From: Scytalidium lignicola
Lineage: Eukaryota > Ascomycota > Leotiomycetes
DNA length: 64,000 nt
Direction of reading: 5' to 3'
Assembly: GCA_002812745.2 (NCBI GenBank)
Contig: NCSJ02000221.1
Coordinates: forward strand, 1-64,000
Shown here: positions 57,712-64,000 of the stretch, piece after piece
Numbering within the stretch: position 1 is the first letter of the stretch
Layout of the letters: each line of letters opens with the position of its first letter
The notes under the pieces: model-generated
Databases searched by the model: none
What the model saw: the letters and a program-made list of their open reading frames with translations, nothing else
Told to the model about the DNA's origin: nothing
Translations under genes and position numbers: made by a program

Positions 57712-59042
57712 TGTATGTAAGGGGGTGAACAAAATGAACCGTGCACCTTAGCGAGGCGGTGAAGCCAGTATATTGCCGCTTTTATAAATGCACATTGTTT
57801 ACTTTATCCTTCCTTATTATTTACTATTATTTTAATAGCTTAGGATACTCTTACCCGTATTCGTTATAAAATCAAAATAGAAGATGGCTATTCTAAATGT
57901 CAAGCAACTTGAAATTTACAAGTCCCTGAATTAACAGCTCAAGAGTAGCTTTAAAAAGGAGATTGTGTACAGAAATCAATTAGCTGACTGAAAAGCATTT
58001 TTAATTCCACAGTCCTTGTAATTATCCACTAGTTTACTAGCTATTATGAACAATGAANTTTTTTCTTTTAAACAAATTAAAAAGTAATTTAATTTAAAGG
58101 AGTCTAGACTTATAATTTTAAGAGCTCTAACACAATTTGGATATTATTATTATGTCCTTAATTGCAAGCTTAGAATTTCTGCAAAGAATAGATTATTACA
58201 ATGGACTTTTTGCATTGTAAACTAGGATTGACTACTTTAGTATTGGAGGAATAGGATATACACAGATGAAACTATTATACATACAAATATATTTAGACGC
58301 TAACGATTGCTTAGAGTAAAAGGTAAACAGCAAAGGCTTAATTGTATTCAATTTACCTTTTATTCTGGCTATAAGTTTGTTATAGTATAAGCTGCCATTA
58401 GTTACAACTACAAATCCAAGCTTGTTTTTGTGTTATATAAAGGAGAAGGCAAAGGATTTACTCAAAAGAAGTATACTAGTCAAATCCTTAAAAGGCTATT
58501 GAAGGAGATATTTGAAGCAAAGCGATTAGAGGAAAGCTTTAAAAAACAAGGAATATACTGGTGTGTAGAGGATAATAGCCGTGTGCATAACNAAAAAGAA
58601 TACAGTAAAAAATAGAAAACTATACAATAGTATTCGAATAGAATTTTACATCAGATTAATTGATTAACCTCCTCAATCTTTTAATTTGAATTTAATTGAA
58701 AACATATGGCAAGTCCTTAAGTAATTGCTTAGGAATTGCAAATTAGCAAATGGGTAAAAGCTAGAGGATCTCAAAGTAGCCACCCAAAAAAGGCATTTTC
58801 ACATTGCTATTTTATTATTACTGTACAAGACTACTACTACTACTATTACTATTACCACTTTTACTACTACCTTGAAGGGCTTCCTTTTTATAACCTGACC
58901 TTAACTATCCTTTCAGGCATAATATCGATAAAGTAGTTAATATACTGTTCGATTGATATCTCATTCTCCTATATATCTTGTATGGCAGAATTCGCTCGCT
59001 TGCATAGGTGCACGGTTCATTTTGTTCACCCCCTTACATACA
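57712..59042 (+). mobile_element. Tc1/mariner-type element with perfect 37-bp inverted ends
   Basis: A 1331-bp element. Terminal inverted repeats at 57712-57748 and 59006-59042 are identical over 37 bp (TGTATGTAAGGGGGTGAAC.. to ..CCGTGCACCT). The plus strand encodes a decayed DDE transposase: RIYTDETIIHTNIFRR near 58260, GYKFVIV..AAISYNYKSKLVF near 58370, and YWCVEDNSRVH near 58560 (the second Asp region). The DLNPIEN-like end, near 58690, reads FEFN..KHM with stops. Non-autonomous now. A flanking TA duplication could not be confirmed on the left side. Confidence 0.85.
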
Positions 59043-59110
59043 GTACTTAATTGTTGGCTCGCTCGGAAGGCGCAATTTTATCGCAAACCAACCACCCAGG
59101 GGCGGTTGGT

Positions 59111-59146
59111 GCCAAAACTCGTTCCGTCGCCAAAACTCGTTCCCTC
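59111..59146. repeat. 18-bp tandem repeat, two copies
   Basis: GCCAAAACTCGTTCCGTC and GCCAAAACTCGTTCCCTC, differing by one base, in a short GC-balanced patch between the mariner element and the pogo-like relic. Possibly the terminal part of the latter. Confidence 0.6.
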
Positions 59147-59219
59147 TTCGGAGGTAACCGAACCATACAATTTACCATACAATATCTATCTTGAAAGAGA
59201 AAACTAGATCTGTTACAAT

Positions 59220-60455
59220 ACATTTATTTATCAAAACCAACAAAATCTTGATCTAGCCATGTTGCCTTTGTTGTTTTAATACCTTGAATTGGTCCTATAA
59301 AATTAGCTATCGTAACAAGAATAAAATCTGATGAAATTGATTGTTCAGGAGCACTTAATTGGCCAATTGAGTCCTCATATGCTCTTTCTAATATAATATC
59401 AACCTCTTGCTCGTTGTCATTCAGTAGTTCCATGGCTTTTTTCAGTACACTTGGATCAATTGGTTTATTCAGTGTTTCATGTTATAAATGGGTTGGCACT
59501 AGATGCTTGTTTTTCTTCTTTCCACCAGTAATACATCGAATTGAAGCTTTATGTTCTTGTTCCTTTGCCTTCCATTCCTTCAAGTCTTCAAGATATATCT
59601 TCTTAATCTGAGCGTCCTGTTTTCATTACATGGTTTTAGCTTATTTTTGTAGTGTAGCCTCTTCTGCTTGCTTTTTCTGTATAATCTTCTCCTGGAGGTC
59701 AAATACATGTCCACCATCTTTAGACTTAGTTATTCGTTTCCTGCTTTGTACTTTGGCTTTAGTTAACTCTTTCTAACTTGATATCATGATTGATTGCTCA
59801 ACTTGAGTAAGGTCCAAATAATCCAGAACGAACTTTGTACCTTTGATCATAGATAAGTGTTGTCAAGCTGAAGGACTAGAAAATACCTCTAGAATTCGAG
59901 TTTCAAGCGTTTCCAAGCTCTAAATACTATGGCATGTGGTTTTTGGTGTTGTAAGAAGCTGAGGAAGAATTGGCTCTAATAAGTGATCAGGTATAGAATA
60001 AACTCATAGCTTGGAAAGAGCTTTTTGAACTTCAATTAGCCATATACTACTTTCACAAAAAGCATAGTATACAATTGTTTTCATAAAGATATGGTTTCGA
60101 ATATTAGCTAAATCACAGAGAAAAGATTCAACTGAATATTCAGTTTCAAGGTGTTGAAGTGCCTTATAAACAACTCTTCTATAATAGTGTTTATATGGCC
60201 AAAATACCTTTATATCTAAAGATTGCATAATATGGGTAAGATATGATGGAAATTAAAATAGGATAATATAATATCATTTAGCCAATTTAACGAATTCAAT
60301 TAATTCATGAGATTCATGGCCATTTACAAGAAGAATCTTGTTTTCTATTAGTTGATTTGTTTTAAGATCAAGATATATACATCATTATAAACACCAAACT
60401 CCTTCTTTTGCCTAGGAATATTCAATAAAATAATATAACCATAGTATTCCAATTT
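59220..60455 (-). mobile_element. pogo/Fot1-like DDE transposase relic
   Basis: The minus strand reads KILLVNGHESHELIEF near 60300 (second Asp of the DDE core changed to Asn). It continues through LTHIMQSLDIKVFWPYKHYY near 60200, the hallmark end of the pogo-family core. A downstream part to 60004 follows (FESSIWLI-type ending) and a C-terminal Glu-rich piece lies at 59433-59224. Stops break the frame between these parts. Terminal repeats were not defined. Confidence 0.7.
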
Positions 60456-60462
60456 CATTAGT

Positions 60463-60815
60463 TGTTACAGGTTTTACCTAACAAGCTGATTGGTGTAGGC
60501 CTGAGGCTTGATACACGACGGAGTATATATAGAGAACCTAGCAATCACGTGACTAGGACCCAGGGGACCTAAGGGGGTCCAAGGGGTCTACGGACTTGGG
60601 GGACCTAAGGAGGTCCAAGAGGTCTAGATAGATTTTATTATCTATATAAGCATGTTGTAAGAGCATGAGAGTAGGCTCCTTGTATTCAATCTAAATACAT
60701 TACCAGACCTTATCCTTGACTTAGTTGATTGCTTGTATATCATATGTTTCTGTTGTCCTTGAACATCTACCTTACCCCTGCTATCTAGTAACCTGGATAG
60801 CATAGTTTTGTAACA
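60463..60815 (+). repeat. 5' LTR of a gypsy element (family 1)
   Basis: A 353-bp LTR from TGTTACAGG to TTTTGTAACA, the least mutated of the three family-1 LTRs in the window. It carries several GGGGGACCTAAG / GGTCCAAG repeats. The internal region follows on the right. Confidence 0.88.
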
Positions 60816-63800
60816 TTTTGAATACTACCTATCTTGATGAATCAGGATTTAGAAACAAGTATACTAGTAGATAACAACAACGAACAACAACTTGAAGAAA
60901 GTTTTGAAGAAGGCTCTGAAGAAGAATCTGAAGAAAGATCTGAGGAAGTATCTGAGGAAAGTTTAGAAGATAATTCTGAAGAAGATCAAGGTAAGAACCA
61001 AACTATCAAGGAAACTAACATCCAAGAAGAAGTGTTAGAAGAAGTTGTTATGTTACCAAAGCAACTTACTAAGTCAACAGAAGGATCAACTGTTGGAGAA
61101 TCATCAAGAGCTTTAAGGAAGAAGCTAATACCTTTATTACCTAAATCTAACTTAGAGCCAGTACTAAGAGCTCCAAGCTTAGACCTTGATCTAGACTCTG
61201 AACCAGAAGATAATGTTAAACAAGTTCTAATAATAATACCTAAAGAAGTCAAAATCGTCAGACTAGATCTGTTCTATAAGGACAAAAAGAAGTTGAAGGC
61301 ATACTTAGCTCAGACAAGAACTTATTTAGTGTTAAACGATTATCTATTGCTTGAAGACATATATAAGGTTTTGTAGGCATCAACATACTTAAGAGGAGTA
61401 GTTGAAACTTGGTTTTAACCCTTTAAGGACAAATAGTTTACTATGAACGGAGGAATGACAAACTAAGGAGTAAGAAGCATCCTTAGAAGTTAGGAAAACT
61501 ATACAGGAGAACTCAAACGCTTGTATAAGGATGTTGACGAGAAAAGGAACATTGAAAGACAATTAGCTCACCTTAGGCAAACCAAAAGCCTTAGTGAATA
61601 TGTAATACTTTATTACTAGTATACAATATCAGTTAATTAAGGAGAAGAAGTATATATATACTAGTATAGGACTAGATTGAAGGATTCTATTAAAGAAGAA
61701 CTGTATTGACAACTTGTAGTCATTACATTTGATATTCTTGTTGATTTGTCCATCAAGATCAGGAATAAATAATATAAGATGATCTTGGACAAAAAGAGTA
61801 AATCATACTTTAATCAAAGGAAAACTAATAGTAAGAAGGATTGTGGAGACTTTATAGAGTTAGATGTTATGAAGAGAGGAAAAACCTTTAAAGGAAAAGG
61901 AAAGAAACCCTTTGGAGGAAAAAGTAAAAAAGGGAANTTCCTTTAAAATCTCTCTTGAAGAACTTGACAACAGAAGAAAGAACAAATTGTATTTCAAGTG
62001 TGGACTTTCTAAGTATATGGCAAATACTTATAAGAAAGACACTAAGTTGAGCTTATTAGTTAAGATTAGAACCATGCAAATCCTAAGGATCATGGACCTC
62101 TTATCAGGATTATCAGAAGAAGAGAGTTTAAATAAGGAGGAAAATTCTTTAGAAGAGGAAGATTACTAAGACTTAGTAATTATGTTATATTATGTTATTA
62201 AGACTAATGCAAACAAGATAACAATAACAAAAATTCTTAAAATAGATTCTATACTTATAGAAAGGACTTGACATGAAAGATACTTTCAAGATAACAATCA
62301 AGTCAAAGATAAGAGTAAATAGAGATTAATTCTAAGAGTCAGTGGAATTTAAATGATGGTGTTAACAAACTTCAAAGTTATATTAACAGAATAGTATTTT
62401 GTTTTTGGAGAATTACTAATCTTAAAATATTATCTTATAATTAGCATAAAAGGATTAAGAGGATAAAAGATCTTGAACAAAAGTTAGCTTTTCTAAACTA
62501 TATAATAAGAAGAAGTAATTGTCAAAGTATATGAACTTAATATTAGAGATCTTGTTCTTGTCTATAAGACTAATCTTTAGAGTATCATTATAAAGAAGAG
62601 ATCATGCAAATTCCTCTTGTTAGTAGAAAGAACTTAAATCCAAGATGATTTTGATTAAATGCTTAAAGATGCTTGGATAGTAATTAAAGAAGGACTAAGT
62701 TATGTTATATAAGGAAGATACAATATACAATGTAAAGAACTTCTGATGATAACTTACTAGCAAGACTGACTAGAAGTTGAAACTTAGTACAGAGAAATCT
62801 AGGGATTAGGAAAATCAGTAGAACAATTGCCTGAAGCTGAACAATATCATGCTTAACAAGAACAGGGAAAACCAGTTGAAATTATTGTTAAACTAGCTAA
62901 TTAAAAGGTAGAAGTGTTGCTTATGGTTAATGAACTAAAGGAAGAATCATTACCTCTGGAATTACTTGTTATATTATTAGGAAAAGACAAACTATTATAA
63001 AGAATTGATGAATAATTCAACCAAGAAGTAACAACATACCCTTTGAATTTTGTAAAAGGAATTCTTATAGTAAGTAATGTTTTAATCATTAAGATAAAGG
63101 AATGCCTTAAGAATGAAATAGTAAAATAAGTACAAGATATACATGTATTCATAAATAATAAGAGTTTAGATAGACTAAGACTGAGAAATCTTATTGAAAG
63201 ACGAATAGTACTCTTTGAGGAATTAGAAGAAAACATTGAAGATTTAAAGATTAACAATAACATGTTAGTTAATAATGCTGGAAACGTTAATCTTTATTTT
63301 ATGAATAATAGAAGTTCATTATACATAAATATAAAACTGTGTAGAAAGCTAATAAAGGCCTTGATTAATTTAGGAGTTAAAAGGAACTTTATCAGTGAAC
63401 AAGTTATGAAATGACTTAAACTTAGTATAAGAGTCAAGGATAACAACTATTTAATATTGTTAGTAAACAATATTAAGGTTCAGAAGTATATCAACATTCA
63501 AACTCAGAACTTAGATATGAGGTATAGTAGAAGTTATTAAGAGAAGATATCTTTTAATGTTATAAGGTTAAGAATATATCAGGTTATATTAAGGATTAAA
63601 TGGATGAAGAAGCATAATCTAATAATTAATTGAAGAACAAGTATGATTACCTTCTTAGAAGAAATTATATCTTTGAGAGTTGTCTATATCAACAATATTA
63701 TAAAACATATACTTGAAGAATATTATGAATAACTGGAGTTATTCACAGAAAGACTTGATGATTTAGCTTTACTCAAGTATAAATTATAAGATCATAAGAT

Positions 63801-64000
63801 AAAGCTTAAAGAGGAGTTCAAACTAGCTTATAAACCAATTTATTAAATAACTCTTGTTAAGGATAAAGCAATGAAAAAATGGTTGCTTGAAAAAATAGTG
63901 CTTAGAGGTTTGTATAAAGAAGGTCATAGTGAAGCTAGAGTACTATTATATTATGCAAAGAAAAGAGACAACCTGTTAAGATGACCTTGTAATGATTACA
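60816..64000 (+). mobile_element. Ty3/gypsy element (family 1), gag to start of RT, runs off the window
   Basis: Gag opens at about 60834 with a Glu/Ser-rich leader (180 codons open to 61376) and continues in broken frames. The zinc knuckle near 61985 reads YFKCGLSKYMANTY, having lost most Cys/His ligands to Tyr. The protease region near 63330-63400 reads KALINLGVKRNFISEQV, with the catalytic Asp of the LIDSG motif replaced by Asn (63367-63369). The last 100 bp reach the start of reverse transcriptase (YAKKRDNLLR..PCND). It parallels the truncated copy at 40247-43447. Not active. Confidence 0.82.

Noticed and set aside
58820..58870. Run of TACTAC codons (poly-Tyr) as a functional repeat
   Set aside because: A simple-sequence tract inside the dead mariner element.
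1..64000. tRNA, rRNA, CRISPR arrays
   Set aside because: None seen by eye. CRISPR is not expected in a fungal nuclear genome, and no cloverleaf with A/B boxes stood out.

Overview
The window looks like a chromosome arm or accessory segment of a filamentous ascomycete (Pezizomycotina). The genes have short spliceosomal introns of about 47-76 bp with GT..AG ends, and the families are typically fungal: three Zn2Cys6 regulators, a GMC oxidoreductase, an NmrA-like reductase, a DUF3533/SNG1 membrane protein, a CBM18/CBM1 secreted protein and pieces of type I polyketide synthases. I cannot name the species. Composition is sharply two-part. Balanced, gene-bearing blocks (about 6.1-33.9 kb and 46.1-54.0 kb) alternate with very AT-rich blocks (1-6.1, 33.9-46.1 and 54.1-64.0 kb) made of decayed transposons. 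Their reading frames are riddled with TAA/TAG/TGA where CAA/CAG/TGG would be expected, the pattern left by repeat-induced point mutation (RIP).

Layout. 1-6.1 kb: 3' end of a Ty3/gypsy chromovirus with its LTR, the gag end of a second gypsy family, and a Tad-like LINE. 6.5-9.6 kb: a broken GH35 beta-galactosidase abutting an alpha/beta-hydrolase tail. 10.1-10.6 kb: a small secreted chitin/cellulose-binding protein. 13.0-17.5 kb: an alpha/beta hydrolase and a GMC oxidoreductase. 18.3-24.3 kb: an orphan KR-ACP tail of a polyketide synthase, a DUF3533 membrane protein with a palindromic promoter repeat, a Tc1/mariner relic and a Zn2Cys6 regulator. 26.9-32.8 kb: a second Zn2Cys6 regulator, an MFS transporter (with an in-frame stop) and an NmrA-like reductase. 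34-46 kb: a nest of a hAT-like relic, a solo LTR with a 5-bp duplication, a near-complete copia element and a truncated gypsy element. 46.2-53.4 kb: an SDR, the C-terminal half of a GH18 chitinase joined to a second KR-ACP tail, and a third Zn2Cys6 regulator. 54-64 kb: a 3.26-kb palindromic Mutator-like element with an 8-bp duplication, a mariner element with perfect 37-bp ends, a pogo-like relic and another gypsy copy running off the window.

Together, the regulators, two transporters, oxidoreductases, hydrolase and two orphan polyketide synthase tails resemble the remains of one or more secondary-metabolite clusters whose core synthases have been lost. The most unusual object is the palindromic Mutator-like element. 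It is an inverted duplication of a transposase gene with an intact target-site duplication, organised like the maize Mu killer locus, and so a candidate natural hairpin-RNA source. Single N characters sit beside A or T runs in many places, so some apparent frameshifts in AT-rich sequence may be assembly errors.
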